Assembly: GCA_009760855.2 (NCBI GenBank)
Contig: WPIO01000046.1
Location: forward strand, 3,217,501 to 3,281,500
DNA length: 64,000 bases
Source: Cristatella mucedo
Taxonomy: Eukaryota > Bryozoa > Phylactolaemata > Cristatellidae
Direction of reading: 5' to 3'
Notes under the pieces: generated by a model
Told to the model about the DNA's origin: nothing
What the model saw: the letters and a program-made list of their open reading frames with translations, nothing else
Database searches by the model: none
Made by a program: the position numbers and the translations under genes
Part shown: piece after piece, positions 44,398 through 55,654 of the stretch
Numbering within the stretch: position 1 is the stretch's first letter
How the letters are laid out: the number at the start of each line of letters is the position of its first letter

Positions 44398-44575
44398 TGT
44401 CGTTCGCTGCGAGGGCTTCGGCGTAAGGTGCTTGCTCTTCGTCACTCAGGTCGTAGGTTCCGTAGCAAGCAGTTTTTTATTGCCCTCTGCGAACGTGGCG
44501 ATATCCTCAAAAGGCTTCTCAGCCGCTATTTAAATATAGCTGTTAAATCAGCTCACCTTCTCCCTTAATGTAACT
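44398..44575 (+). mobile_element. SINE3 (tRNA-derived), degenerate
   Basis: GTAAGGTGCTTGCTCTTCG and CAGGTCGTAGGTTCCG are the tRNA-like part; the body ends AGCTGTTAAATCAGCTCACC, as in SINE2/3. Confidence 0.6.
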
Positions 44576-44959
44576 GTTATACTCACGGTGTGCAGACCAC
44601 GAAGCGGCATGTTGGTTGTGCAGCGATTACATACCGACAAGCACTGGAGTCGATTCTGCAGCCGCAGCGATCGTGTTGTTGCTCCAGGTAATTAATATCT
44701 CTGCAGCAACCACAAAGAATTTCTTTGTGAAGCTCTTAGAGCAGCGAGAAACGTTTTCCTGCATATGAAATGGACCGGCTGCCAATCTGGGTTAGACCGG
44801 GGTTGAATCTAGCCTAGCCAACGACCTGCGACTAGTCTCTCGACTTGTGGAAGGTCTTGGCTATGTGAGCAGATGCCCAGTCATTTTGGTCGGAGGGGTG
44901 TACAAATATCGCCTATTTTATAGCGCTACACAAAAGAAAAAAGCGCATGCGGTCATCGA

Positions 44960-45060
44960 TTCTTCAATAATAATAAGAATGCTAAATTTGACATAGAGGT
45001 CTCAAGAGAACTCGATTTCTAGGCACGCTACATTTCCTGCAAAGGAAGCACGGTCGAATG
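44960..45060 (-). mobile_element. LINE-A 3' tail
   Basis: AATAATAATAAGAATGC, then AAGAGAACTCGATTTCTAGG and AAGGAAGCACGGTCGAATGA match the - strand tail at 21690-21790. Confidence 0.65.
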
Positions 45061-45334
45061 AGCAGCAGATATTCAATGGCAGCAGAGCTGCAAGTTCGAT
45101 GATATGTGCATTTTCCACGAGGTATGAAACCTCGCGATGGCGGAGCCATGTGCACGGTTCTCTATAGCGACTACGACGACTTCGACCTGTCGCAAGGTAG
45201 TAAGACTCAGTTCGGAATGAAACACTGCAAGTTTGGTTCCGTCACGAGTGTACCTTGTTCTGTCATACTGGCCCGGATTATTCAGGTAGAGGCTGAAATC
45301 GATCGCGGGCAATACATCTTGCTGGAAGGCTCTC

Positions 45335-48300
45335 CTGCGGAGTAGCGAGGGGTGGGCAGGGGGGGGGGACAGATGTCCCGGCATGCCAAGGTCAAGGGGT
45401 GCCAAAAGCAAGCTATATTTTTTTTAAACGTTCATGTGAGAATATCATTCTTGATTCCAAGCAATTATTTGTTTTGATGTACTTGAGTATTGCTGGCTTA
45501 GCTAGCTAAGCATATTTACAGACGTAGACTAAACTAGGCTTAGCCGGCTGTGCCAGCCTCTCACACACGCCAGAGCTCTTCCGGTCCATACAGTGTTGAT
45601 CATAGGATATTGTCTGCCGTTCACTCGGACTGTTCGCCGCCAAAATTGAAAGTGAGAAAGTGATCATTGAGTGCATACTTTAGAATGCATCCTACTTAGA
45701 GACATTGTTTGGAATGTCCCCTGGCGCCAGCGACGAGTAGACGACTTCGAGGGCACTTCCGATCTTCTCAAGCCTTTTTGTCAAACTCCGCCAAGGCTAA
45801 AACTCTTCCTCGGGAGACGGATTTAACGCTGTGAAGGTCAGTGTTACTCCAGCCCAGCCTCAGCGAACTAGATTGTCATTACGGCTGCTGTGTTCTTTTG
45901 TACATCTATTTTCAGAGGACACGAGAGGAAGAAATGCATGTGGTGAAATTCTGCGAAGAAAACGAAAACTTGAAGGAAAAAGAAGCAAGCAAAAGTCCAG
46001 CCTTAGGCTGCTAGAATGTTTCTTGGAGATGGAGGCAAAGACGAAGGCACAGAAAAGCACCAGGAAAATGTTCACAATAAGAGAGGGAACAAGGAAGAGC
46101 AGGTCTGAGGAGGAGGAGGACGACAGCAAGCGGGGACGGAGAGGACCGGAAGTGACAAGAACGAAAAGCAGGAAAAGAGTGCAGAAGGCGTGACAGCGTG
46201 ACCGCAACAACAACAACAGCTGGAGAAATGATCATCACTGTGATTGGCCAATTGATGAAAGCTTTATGAACAAAGCGAAGCTTCTCTCTCTCTCTCTCTC
46301 TCTTTCTCTCTGCGTGAAGATGATGAAGACAAGTCACCAGGGTGTTCAAGCACTGTCACGAGAGAAAGAGATATGAAATCTACTGCAACTTCCCAAGTGC
46401 CAATCCTGAATGCTATTGGCTACCTGAAGTATGACTAAACCTCCGTTTTGCCCGTTATTCCGCAGCCACTTTGAACTGAGTAATTCCTACGAGGATCGAG
46501 CCAGTTTCAGAGCAAAGTAGGTCCATTCGCTGGAATAGGTGGTCGAGTCATGAGCGCCGCCTGGTTCAAGAGGCAACTTGCTAATGGGCATGAAGTTAGC
46601 TGGACCTGGCTGGTCTACTTATTCTCTCAAACCAGTCGACATTATGCTTCTGTGTTTGCCTTGTTTGTCCACCCAAAGCTCCCGATCGACACTTCAATTA
46701 GCAAATAGGTTTAGCCAGTGGTGTAAACCTGAAAAAATAGTTGCCCATGAAAGCAGCCCTTTTCACTACCAAGTTTTCACCACATGGAAAGAAACAAAGA
46801 GGAGACTTCTCAAACGAAGTGGAATAGACACTGCTGGGGGGGGGGACACGCTATCGGAAAAACACCGATTTGCAAGAAGTCCTAAAAAGAGTTCTCAGCT
46901 GCATCGAGTTCTTCGTTTCTCAAAACCTGGCTTTGCATGGTCACCAAGAGATTCTTGGCCTGGCTGGTGAAAGAAGCATTGGACACTTCTTGGGACTTCA
47001 TCATCTTCTAGCTCAGTACGATCCTATTCTGCAATCACACCTGGACCTTGGCCTGAAAGAATCCAAAATAATTCTCTTATCTGTCTCCTCAAACTCAAAC
47101 TGAGTTGCTTCGTCTACTTGCATCCACAGCCACAGACAGGTTAATCTGTGACATACGGCGGAACAAGTACTGTGGAGTTCTGTTTGACTTAACTCCTGAT
47201 TTGGCACATCGCGAGCAGACGTCTATGGTCATTAGAAAAGTCGATGTTGAATTGCTTGCAAAAGGTCATCGTCAAAGGGTCTTTCACGGGCTTTCTTTAA
47301 ATACGCCAAAGATGGTGCAGCAATTAAGTATCTCATTTTGGATAAACTCGAATCTGACAAAATGCTCTCGCAAGATTGCAGGTCGCAGTGCTACAACAAA
47401 GCGCCAGTCACGTCTGGCCAGTTTTCCGGTGTCCAAAAGAAAATTCTATTCCGAAATGAGAAGGTAGTTTTTGTAAACTATAATAACCACAGCTTGAACC
47501 TGGCAGGAGTTCATGCTGCAAGTCAAGATTTTGTTTTCTTTACCGTTTTTAGCAATAGAGAGCACGAACCTATTCATTTCAAGTTTTATCAACTCTGAGG
47601 TGTCTGAGGTGGGAAGAACTGTCTTAAAAATTGCTGCCAAAGTGAACTGAAGAAAGTCTTAGCAATTACTGTCAAACGTGACTCTGAAACAAGGTGGATT
47701 GCAAGAGTGGAGGCTGTGACAGCTATCAGTGATGGACGGAATAGCACAGTAAGTCTTTTGAATAAACTCTCTGATGACACAGGCGGAACACTTGAGTCAA
47801 GAAGTGAAGCTGGCAGTTTCTTACTTTGTATGTAAAAATTTAACTTTTTGGCTCTCTAAAATTTTGATACAGCATCTAGAGGAAGATTGACCGCGTTCAA
47901 AAAAGACTGCATGATTCCATGGGAACCTCAAAGACAGCTCCACTTTCTTGAGATTGAGTTGCCAAGACTTTGAGAAGATCACCGCCAACAATCGCTACTA
48001 CGTGCCAAAAGGAGATGGGAATTGTGGGGAGTTACAGTTGAAGGAAAATCTGCGAAACGGCACAGATGCCCGGAGAACTCTCTCGAGATATTGGTCTAAA
48101 GGCAGAGAAGGAGATTTAAAAAATAATTAAAAACAGCATCGGCTATCTCTGAAAATAAAATACATTTAGGTTTTCCAGCTCACAGATCTTGATGTCAAAT
48201 TTGGTTTCTTTTTTATAAATTGAGCAGCTTTTGAAACGCTTGACCAGACCAAACTCCACAAGCAACGTCTAGATCGTGGCGGCTTCTATTGCTTAGACGT

Positions 48301-48854
48301 TGATGGAGCTGTACTACAAACTATGTGACTATAAAATGCCTTTTGCTAGACGTCATGAATCGGTGCCAAAGATCCCACTGGAACTTAAAAGAAATGTCTT
48401 TCATTGTCATTAATGAAGAAGATGTGTTTCCTAATTCGAGTGTTGCCTTGCACGTTCTTCTCATCGTATCTGTCTCAATTGTCAGCTGCGAACGTTTCTT
48501 TAGCAAGGTGGAGATAGTCCTGTGCTATCTGAGAGCATCAGTGGGGCAAGATCGGCTCTCTGATTTGGTCTTGTTGTTAAGCGTAGAAAAAACAACACTG
48601 GACAATTTGACTTCCAAACCAATAACAGATCAGCTTGCCACGTTTAAGGCCAGAAAAATTCACACAAGTTAAAGCTGCGATGGCTAACTTGTATCTTCAC
48701 GACAGTTAATACTGCTTTCTTGACTCGATATACCTGCTAGCGTTTGTTTTTGCATTTCTTCCGTGGCGGAGCTATTTTGCAGTAATTTTTACAAGGGGAG
48801 GGGCGCCATTTGTAGCTTGGTCCCCGGGCACCGAAAGGTGTCACTTCGCCACTG
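45335..48854 (+). mobile_element. hAT-superfamily transposon, 3520 bp, 8-bp target duplication
   Basis: The 8-mer AGGCTCTC lies at 45327-45334 and again at 48855-48862, the target-site length of hAT elements. The ends CTGCGGAGTAGCGA and CAGTGGCGAAGTGA (the latter read inward on the - strand) are a decayed terminal inverted repeat. The transposase relic inside (46550-48672) fits. Single insertion, no second copy in the window. Confidence 0.85.
46550..48672 (+). pseudogene. ZMYM1-like hAT transposase, broken
   Basis: Frames must be changed several times. In order: AWFKRQLANGHEVSWTWLVY (TTF-type zinc-finger start), KIVAHESSPFHYQVFTTWKE, LKRVLSCIEFFVSQNLALHG and FLGLHHLLAQYDPILQSHLD (DUF4371-type region), RNKYCGVLFDLTPDLAHREQ with the catalytic Asp context, VQKKILFRNEKVVFVNYNNH with SLNLAGVHAA, RDSETRWIARVEAVTAI, and the C-terminal dimerisation segment ALHVLLIVSVSIVSCERFFS with YLRASVGQDRLSDLVLL. 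Such genes encode cut-and-paste transposases of the ZMYM1-like hAT family. In-frame stops and shifts make this copy inactive. Confidence 0.85.
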
Positions 48855-48919
48855 AGGCTCTCTGACGTTGCGAAACGACTGCACCCGTGAATGGTAGCAT
48901 AATGACAGTTGGCTGAGCT

Positions 48920-49035
48920 CGAGTTTTGCCTCGGTTTGGCACAATGGGAATGGGGCTCGCTTTTAACGACCCGGGTCGTGGTTTCGAATACTGGAGCTTA
49001 TGTAAAGCGCCTCGTAGAGATTGGATCAAATATAA
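48920..49035 (+). mobile_element. SINE1, degenerate, tail-to-tail with the next copy
   Basis: GCTGAGCTCGAGTTTTGCCT, CGTGGTTTCGAATACTGG (B box) and GTAAAGCGCCTCGTAGAGAT keep the SINE1 order. It starts 58 bp after the hAT target duplication. Confidence 0.65.
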
Positions 49036-49185
49036 AACATAACTCGTTTGCATAGCGTCCTAAGAGAACTTTATCTATATTCAGAAGCTTCACGGGGCTC
49101 GAGCCAACGGCCTCGGTCATCAAATACGTTCACCCTGGCCTTGACTTGGCCGAGCACCTTAACCACTGGGCCGAACCAGCTCGGC
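49036..49185 (-). mobile_element. SINE1 (tRNA-derived)
   Basis: The - strand reads GCCGAGCTGGTTCGGCCCAG, then a B box in GGCTCGAGCCCC-like form, then the LINE-A-like tail. An extra 30 bp separates head and B box compared with 24099-24235. Confidence 0.82.
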
Positions 49186-50030
49186 GGCTTTCATAGGGCA
49201 CTACGCAAATGCAAGCGGAAAATTGACTGGCGTTGGATCTTCTAACTGAACCTCAAAAAGACTTAAGTTGTTGGGCAACCGCTCGCCAAGGTAGCTCGAA
49301 GGCAAGCTCAATAATTAATATCTCAAAACTAATTCAATAATAGTTATTATTAATGCAAACATTATTAATTATTAATAATTAGGAAAAACTTGCGGGCGTA
49401 GAACTAGTACAGCGGACCCATGTTGAAAGACTTAACTCCGTATCTGCGAGCGGAGAAACCTAACCCCTAAACTATGCCGGCCCATGGTAAATATGGCTGC
49501 GCTTTTGTCAGAATGGCAAGGCTATGTATGCCTACGCACGGGGTATTTCCCTACTCACGTTGCTATCTATGCCAACGCTTAATTCCGAGATGCGAGTCAT
49601 CCAGCGAATCATAATAAGGCGCGGGCAGCGGCGGCTCATTCCTCGGCTGAGGAAAATGCCGCATTATTATATTGGTACAGTAAAAGTACGTAACTGGCAC
49701 CCGTATGTGTGTGCCCGTAAGTTTAAAAGTGGTCAAGTAAAATTTACACACCTATAGTTGTGAATTAGCAAAGCTCTTATCTAGCTTCCGGAGAATTTCA
49801 TCTAAAATTCCTCCTCAGATTTCCGAGGCCCTCGCCGTCTAACCGATTCCTCTTGCAGTAGGCATTAATCAGCGAAAGGATTCCCGGAGAGCGGCCCGCC
49901 GGCGTCAATCCGTGCGAATATGGCGGGCCTTGGAGATGACTCTTTTATCAGTTCGTACGGATCTCCGATGTACACGTGACTCTACTCCCATTAGACCGAA
50001 CGGATAAGCAAGGGCAACGATCTTTTCTAA
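49186..50030. other. Unassigned intergenic stretch
   Basis: AT-rich patch at 49310-49385. A tRNA-like segment on the - strand at 49415-49490 (TAGTTTAGGGGTTAGG A-box-like) lacks a convincing B box. Nothing else. Confidence 0.4.
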
Positions 50031-50210
50031 TACCTCTAATAATATAATACCTCTAATAATATAATACCTCTAATAATATAATACCTCTAATAATATAATA
50101 CCTCTAATAATATAATACCTCTAATAATATAATACCTCTAATAATATAATACCCCTAATAATATGATACCTCTAATAATATAATACCTCTAATAATACAA
50201 TACCTCTAAT
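50031..50210. repeat. 17-bp minisatellite, about 10.6 copies
   Basis: The unit TACCTCTAATAATATAA is repeated head to tail with only a few substitutions (near 50154, 50165 and 50198). Confidence 0.95.
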
Positions 50211-50414
50211 ACCAGCTGAGCCCCATCGAACCGACCAACCAATCAGAGAACACTCGACTAGCACTTACGTGATGTGGGGCAAGTGGACGTCATCCCCGCC
50301 CTGTCTCAGCCCCGCCCCCGTCTGTCGGCCGGGCTAGATTGCGTGCGAGCGAGCTCTTTCGCTGCGATCGGATGAGAGCTCGAAGCTGCGCCACCGTTCG
50401 CAGGCGCATTCGCA

Positions 50415-50415
<1 letters not shown>

Positions 50416-50445
<30 letters not shown>

Positions 50446-50446
50446 A
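50416..50446. repeat. (TTA)n microsatellite
   Basis: About ten TTA copies end in TAGCGCCGC, reminiscent of a LINE-A tail on the - strand with its microsatellite. Confidence 0.9.
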
Positions 50447-50697
50447 GCGCCGCATTGGGGAACGCAGCTCCGACCCGGCTTCTAAAATGACACGGCAGGA
50501 CACCAAAAACTTCTTTTCGTAAGGAATCGTCGATGCCGCCGCTTCCAGTCTGCATCAGATCCGTTTCTTTTTAATTGCGGTCAAGTCGGGGATGTCGGGA
50601 CGCCAATAGGACGCCAGTTCCAAGGTTTTAGAGCGTAAGAACTACCGAGAACCACACCTACTGCGAAATCGCAAGTGAAGTGACCCCATTAAAAAAG

Positions 50698-50723
50698 AAA
50701 TATATATATATATATGTATATAA

Positions 50724-50767
<44 letters not shown>

Positions 50768-50792
50768 GAATTATATATATATATATATATAT
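50698..50792. repeat. (AT)n microsatellite abutting the SINE1 3' end
   Basis: TA runs broken twice by AATGAAT-like words. The last run passes directly into ATAATTCATTTG, the 3' terminus of the adjacent - strand SINE1. Confidence 0.95.
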
Positions 50793-50930
50793 AATTCATT
50801 TGTATAGCAACCCAAGAGAGCTTAATCTCTATTCAGGCACTTCACGTAGGCCTCGGGGCTTGAGCCCACGACCTCAGCCAGACCTCGGTCGGGGCAAGCA
50901 ACTTAACCGCTGGACCAAACCAGCTCGGTG
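50793..50930 (-). mobile_element. SINE1 (tRNA-derived)
   Basis: - strand: CCGAGCTGGTTTGGTCCAG, then CGTGGGCTCAAGCCCC (B box), then GTGAAGTGCCTGAATAGAGA and CAAATGAATTAT(AT)n. Confidence 0.88.
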
Positions 50931-50933
50931 CTT

Positions 50934-51655
50934 CATCATTCGCCTGCGAAAAGCTGGAATCCTGTCGAGTTGCCGAGAGGAAAAGGTGAGATCCACCCTC
51001 GCTATACGCTTACGAGTGCTTCATTTCCTGATGGTGCTTCTTCGTCGCCAGGGGCTGGGTGCTCAGTGTCCACCCATTCAGAGCGCTAAGAGCTTTCGCG
51101 GCGATCAGCATTTCGTGAAGGGCATCGCAGCTAGCTGCTTTCCCGCTCACTCTACGCCACATTGCCACGCAACGCTGTAGCAGCTAGAGATGCGCCGGAC
51201 TACTTACTAGGCGCTCTAAGGGCGTGAAAGCAAGAGCCGTTTAGGGCCAACGTTGACTTCGATGTCAAGTTTCTCGTTCACTGGCAGTGTGCTGGCTGGC
51301 ACTGCACGAGACTCGGACACGTACTTTTAGGTCTGGCTTCAATTCAGCTGACGATAGTTATTGCTTCATAACTGTCAACCTGAAAGGGTCCTTGGCTACT
51401 GAACGCGGTTTAGCTAGAAACTGGCATTCAGATTTAACCACATCATCTGCTCCTAATTATCGAAGACTACATTCGTCTGACAGAGGCCATTGATAAGTTA
51501 AATAAACTGGATGGACTAATCAAATTATTTTCACATGGCTGACTCCCTAGACGTATTCTCGTTCAAATCCCCTGAATAAACTGAACATCACTCGACGGAA
51601 AACAGAAATGGGCATAGGAACTATTCATTCCCCCACCAGGCGAAGAATCGTACAA
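50934..51655. other. Unassigned intergenic stretch
   Basis: No coding or repeat family is recognised with confidence. 51300-51500 may be LINE 5' sequence. Confidence 0.35.
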
Positions 51656-51659
51656 CTCG

Positions 51660-52010
51660 CTGTTCTGACTCGAATCGTTTAGCCATACCTCGTGCGAACC
51701 TCAAAGCCGTTGGAGACCGTGATTTTAGTTAATATTCTCCCAAAGCCCGGCACTCACTACCGACGCACGTCACAGCGTCCACTGGCGTGAAGACATTTAA
51801 AAAGAAGCTCATAACGCACGTGTTTGTTATAGCATTTAGTGGATCTTTGTGATTCGTCCTTCGTGTGCATCTACCTGCTTGCACTTTGCCTGCTGCTTGC
51901 GGATGTTACCACCAAGCCTTTTATAATGCTTTATATGCAGCATTTGTAAAGTGCCTGGATAGATTAAGTTCTATGATGGCGCTATATAAGTGCATTATTA
52001 TTACTACAAT
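51660..52010 (+). mobile_element. LINE-A 3' end
   Basis: CTCAAAGCCGTTGGAGACCG and AAAAAGAAGCTCATAACGCA, then the 3' UTR and the tail GTAAAGTGCCTGGATAGAT with GGCGCTATATAAGTGC and TTATTATTA. Confidence 0.82.
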
Positions 52011-52022
52011 AGGTTTTACATC

Positions 52023-52108
52023 ACACACACACACACACACTCACACTCACACATACACTCACACACACACTCACACACTCACTCACACACACACACATAC
52101 ACGCGCGT

Positions 52109-52174
<66 letters not shown>

Positions 52175-52192
52175 GCACACACACACACACGT
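52023..52192. repeat. (CA)n microsatellite with CACGCGCG block
   Basis: CA dinucleotides with TCACAC interruptions and a (GC)n core near 52160-52176. It starts just after a LINE-A 3' tail. Confidence 0.96.
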
Positions 52193-52354
52193 GATATGTA
52201 TATGTGCATGCATATATCAATGCAAGTACACATATATGTGCTTAAGTCTGTGTAAGTCTAAAAGTATTTGAGAACTAAGTGCCTGTTAAAAATGAGTGGC
52301 TTTTCGTGTCCGATTCCATCAGTATAATAAGAAAAATTGTCTTTCCAGATGATT

Positions 52355-52440
52355 TTACAATAATAATAATAATAACAATACACCTGACAAAGCGCCCTCA
52401 GAAGACTCAATCTCTTGCTAGGCGTTTTACGCTCTACCGA
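52355..52440 (-). mobile_element. LINE-A 3' tail
   Basis: (AAT)n, ACAATACACCTGACAAAGCG and CAATCTCTTGCTAGGCG are the reverse of the LINE-A terminus. Confidence 0.72.
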
Positions 52441-52559
52441 TGATGCTCTACCGCCTGCCTGTCAAAATTACCAACCGATGTTACAAAGCAAGATGCGTCT
52501 GAAAGAGGAAGGTCCAATAATTTAACGCAGGTGGTGCAGCATGTACAGCATGTACTCAC

Positions 52560-52745
52560 GGGTCTTGACCTAGGGGCAAGACGATCGCTCTTCGCTAATC
52601 AGGTCATGAGTTTGATTCCAATTGCTGGCAAGTTTTTCCTTGCCCCTCTAGAAACGGAATGACTGGCCGACTCTGCAGAGCTCTGCATCCATACAAACGA
52701 CGCTGTCGAATAAGCTGACCTTCGACTTTCGACGGAGAGAGAGGC
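52560..52745 (+). mobile_element. SINE3-like (tRNA-derived)
   Basis: GATCGCTCTTCGCTAATCAG and CATGAGTTTGATTCCAATTG (B box) are followed by a body ending GAATAAGCTGACCTTCG. Confidence 0.55.
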
Positions 52746-52806
52746 AGGAAGAGCGCGATTAAGAGCGAGAGAATAAGAAAGGACGCACTGAGACACTTGA
52801 GAGATG

Positions 52807-52811
<5 letters not shown>

Positions 52812-52880
<69 letters not shown>

Positions 52881-52882
52881 TA
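52812..52882. repeat. (GA)n microsatellite
   Basis: Pure GA run followed by GATAGATAGATA. Confidence 0.97.
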
Positions 52883-52954
52883 GATATGTGACGCATTTCA
52901 ATGTCCGTCTGTAATTTAAAAAACCCACCAAGACTACGTGATTCTAACACAAAA

Positions 52955-54160
52955 GAGTTTTACATACCCTACCCAGGTACTAAGCAGCTTTTAGTACGCA
53001 TTCGGTAGCCAACAGATCTCAGGCTACAAAGAAAAAGTGAGGTGCATAGCAGAGTCAGGAGAGCAGTTGAGGTTGTGAACAGCATAGAAGTAGCTGCTCA
53101 GGACGGCTGGAAAAGATGTGCTAAAGTCGGCAGCAGGACAGTAGATGTTGTTCCATAAGAATTGTGGAAGCGGGTTACGCATTTTTAGATATGCATAGCA
53201 AAAGCTTCCGTCGCCAACAGTCTATACGCGTAGGAATGTAACATCCAATTTATTATCCGTACATGACCTGAGGGTGAGAGGAGACTAAAACTAGTGTAGC
53301 TTAGCTAGTTATGAAAGATTCAAGCCATAATGGGTCTTGTGGATCAGCGTAAGAACTTTACTCTGAATCCCAGGATCAACCGACAGCTTTTTCCAAGCTT
53401 TTTCAGCAAAGGAGCAACATGGTGAATGATTCCATGGATGAAAACATGGTGAAGACCTCTGGGGTTTGTAAACTATCCTTGCAGCCGTATCCATCACCGG
53501 TGCTGCGGTGGCCTAGTGACTTTACTTGGTAGCCTAGGCAGAGTTGAATTAAATAAATGAATCCTAGCTGATTAAACGGCCTCTTTTTGTATAGCGACAG
53601 AAGAGCCTTTACGGCTATCGCCACCGCTTGCAGTGGCGATAAAGAATCGCCCACCGCAGGAATCGAACCCACGACCTCGGGACCGAGGTCGTGAAAGCAA
53701 CCGCCTTACCTAGCCCAGACAGAACCAAGGAGTTAGTCAAAATGTTTGTAAGCCACCATGCGAGACAGTTCCTAATCTTAAATATGGATCGGACGTGATA
53801 TTTAGCTGTGGAGGCAGTCTTATTAATAACTCCATCAAATTTAGAAAGCTTTCGAAGGTGACTCCTTAATTCCGAGGGTGATGGTAGCACAATAGAATTA
53901 GGTATTAGACAACTAAAGTCAGCATCAATCGCACGCTTAGGAATGAAAATTCCAATGAGTTGGAGATTCATGTTATCGTCATTTAGTTTAAAGGAATTTG
54001 CCGACATCCAGGAACAAACGTCTGCAAGATAAGCATTACGTTTATTAGTCGATCTTATTACGGAAACAACCTCACATGCAGAAACCCCAGAAAACTTCTT
54101 AATAAAGGTCTTGGGTTGCGATTCAACAATCCCTCGAAAGGGGACTTATGGATGCACGAA
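52955..54160 (-). mobile_element. LINE-B (L2-like), interrupted by SINE2
   Basis: - strand from 54160: NSFKLNDDNMNLQLIGIF, NKTASTAKYHVRSIFKIRNC, NQLF-like words, the SINE2, then IQSKVLTLIHKTHYGLNLS, ending in the LINE-B 3' terminus near 52960 (CTATGTAAAACTC-type). RT part and C-terminus are both decayed. Confidence 0.78.
53548..53713 (-). mobile_element. SINE2 (tRNA-derived)
   Basis: - strand: CTAGGTAAGGCGGTTGC, the hairpin CACGACCTCGG/CCGAGGTCGTG, GTGGGTTCGATTCCTGCGG (perfect B box), the body GGCGATAGCCGTAAAGGCTC and an AATCAGCTAGG tail with ATTT repeats. Confidence 0.9.
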
Positions 54161-54299
54161 TGTCCACAGTGAAGTCTTCAGTGTAGAAGGATGAAAACTT
54201 GTCGACCCAGCCGCTTACATCTGGGCAGAGAGGCCTCTCTCGTAATTGGTCAGCAAATTGTTTACCGTTTACAAATGTGTTTTTGGTGCGACTGGCAGA

Positions 54300-55640
54300 A
54301 CTTCAGTTTTCAATAATTTCAATAGAACTCGATAGCCTGACATCTGCGGTTTCTCTTGGAGCGACGGCTTTCACTTCTGTGCAGGTAATACTCAGTCGTA
54401 CCTGTGCTTTTAACCATCCAAGCCTTCGAACACGTCAAATACTTGACTTCCTTGCTGCTAGTATTGACGACATCCGAACATAGATAGCAATCAGCCATCG
54501 TAAATCGAACGATGATTAAACAAACTTACTAGTTATAGGCAAACCAAGTGTGATTCAGAAACTGGAAAGGTTAAAGGCTCAAAATAGGGTCCAGTGAGCC
54601 GTGATGGCACACTAGGTAAGGCGGTTGCTTTCATGGCCTCGGTCCCGAGGTCGTGGGTTCGATTCCTGCGATGTGCGATCCTTTATCGCCACTGCAAGCG
54701 GTGGTGATAGCCATAAAGGCTCTTCTGTCGCTATACAAAAGAGGCTGTTTAATCAGCTAGGATTTATTTATTTAGTAGCATATATCCTGTCGTATCTGCA
54801 CGAAATCCAAGTGTCTTGTTCCAAAGTGACCTTTCATTAGACGACCACATCAGCTCCACAGTCAAGTCTGCCTACTTTCAGCTACATGACATTGCTAAAA
54901 TTCGGGCTTGCTTAGAAAGAGGTAACACATCTAAATTGAGTCATGCAATTGTTACATCCCGTCTTGACTTCTGTAATTCACTGCTTTCTGGTCTACCGGG
55001 CTGTACAGTCAGGCTTTTAAAATTGGTGAAAAACTCTGCTGTTAGGCTTGTCTACCGTGAGCTTTACAGTTGCAGCATCGCACCACTTCTTGCCGACCTG
55101 CACTGGCTCCCAGTCAGCAGTGCATCGACTTTAAGATTCTATCACTTCACTTGTAGGTCCCTTCATTCTTTGTCTCCAGACTACCTAAAAGATCTACTCC
55201 GTCACCAGACTAGGCATCGGAATACCTGCTTTTAGGAGTCTAACCGTTTACCTGTACCTCGTACGAGCCTCAAATCCTTAGGAGACGGCGTCTTAAACTC
55301 GTATGCTCCCAAAGCCTGGAACTTACTTCCGACTGGCGTCACGACATTCCCCGACTTGACCACATTTAAAAAGAAGCTACAAATGTATTTATTTATTGCA
55401 GCATTTAGTATGTCCATGTGATTCGCTGTTTGCGTGCTTATGCGTGCTGGCGCTGAGCATGCTTCCACATATCAGATTTGCATGCCGACTCTGAGCACGT
55501 CACCTCTAACCATGCTATGCTTATTGTCATTGAGCATGCTACCACCTACATTCGATCGTGCTTCCCATGCAGCAAATTTAAAGTGCCTAGAAAGAAACTG
55601 AATCCTCTGACGGCGCTATAAAAAATGTGCTATTACAATT
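54300..55640 (+). mobile_element. LINE-A (L2-like) 3' half with SINE2 insert
   Basis: LSLDDHISSTVKSAYFQLHD, VTSRLDFCNSLLSGLPGCTV, LVKNSAVRLVYREL and LLADLHWLPVSS are continuous over 54820-55235. They are followed by SLGDGVLNSYAPKAWN-like words and the complete 3' UTR to GTGCCTAGAAAGAAACTGAA and GACGGCGCTATAAAAAATGT. This is the best LINE-A reference in the window. Confidence 0.88.
54598..54772 (+). mobile_element. SINE2 (tRNA-derived)
   Basis: AGCCGTGATGGCACACTAGG, GTCGTGGGTTCGATTCCTGC (perfect B box) and an AATCAGCTAGG ending with (ATTT)n. Inserted in the LINE-A between KLERLKAQ and the SSTVKSAYF block. Confidence 0.9.
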
Positions 55641-55654
55641 ATTCAATGTGAGCA

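Noticed and set aside
45100..45200. Possible exon encoding MCTVLYSDYDDFDLSQ followed by GTAGTA
   Set aside because: No partner exon, no recognised family and a weak donor; too little support.
45831..46193. 120-codon highly charged open frame at the start of the hAT element
   Set aside because: A plausible acceptor precedes it, but no hAT or other domain is recognisable; kept as part of the transposon only.
50031..50210. Regular 17-bp repeats considered as a CRISPR-like array
   Set aside because: Units are contiguous without unique spacers, and the genome is eukaryotic; this is a minisatellite.
54598..54700. Possible functional tRNA gene
   Set aside because: The B box is perfect, but the sequence recurs with a fixed non-tRNA body at three sites and cannot close a normal acceptor stem; it is a SINE head.
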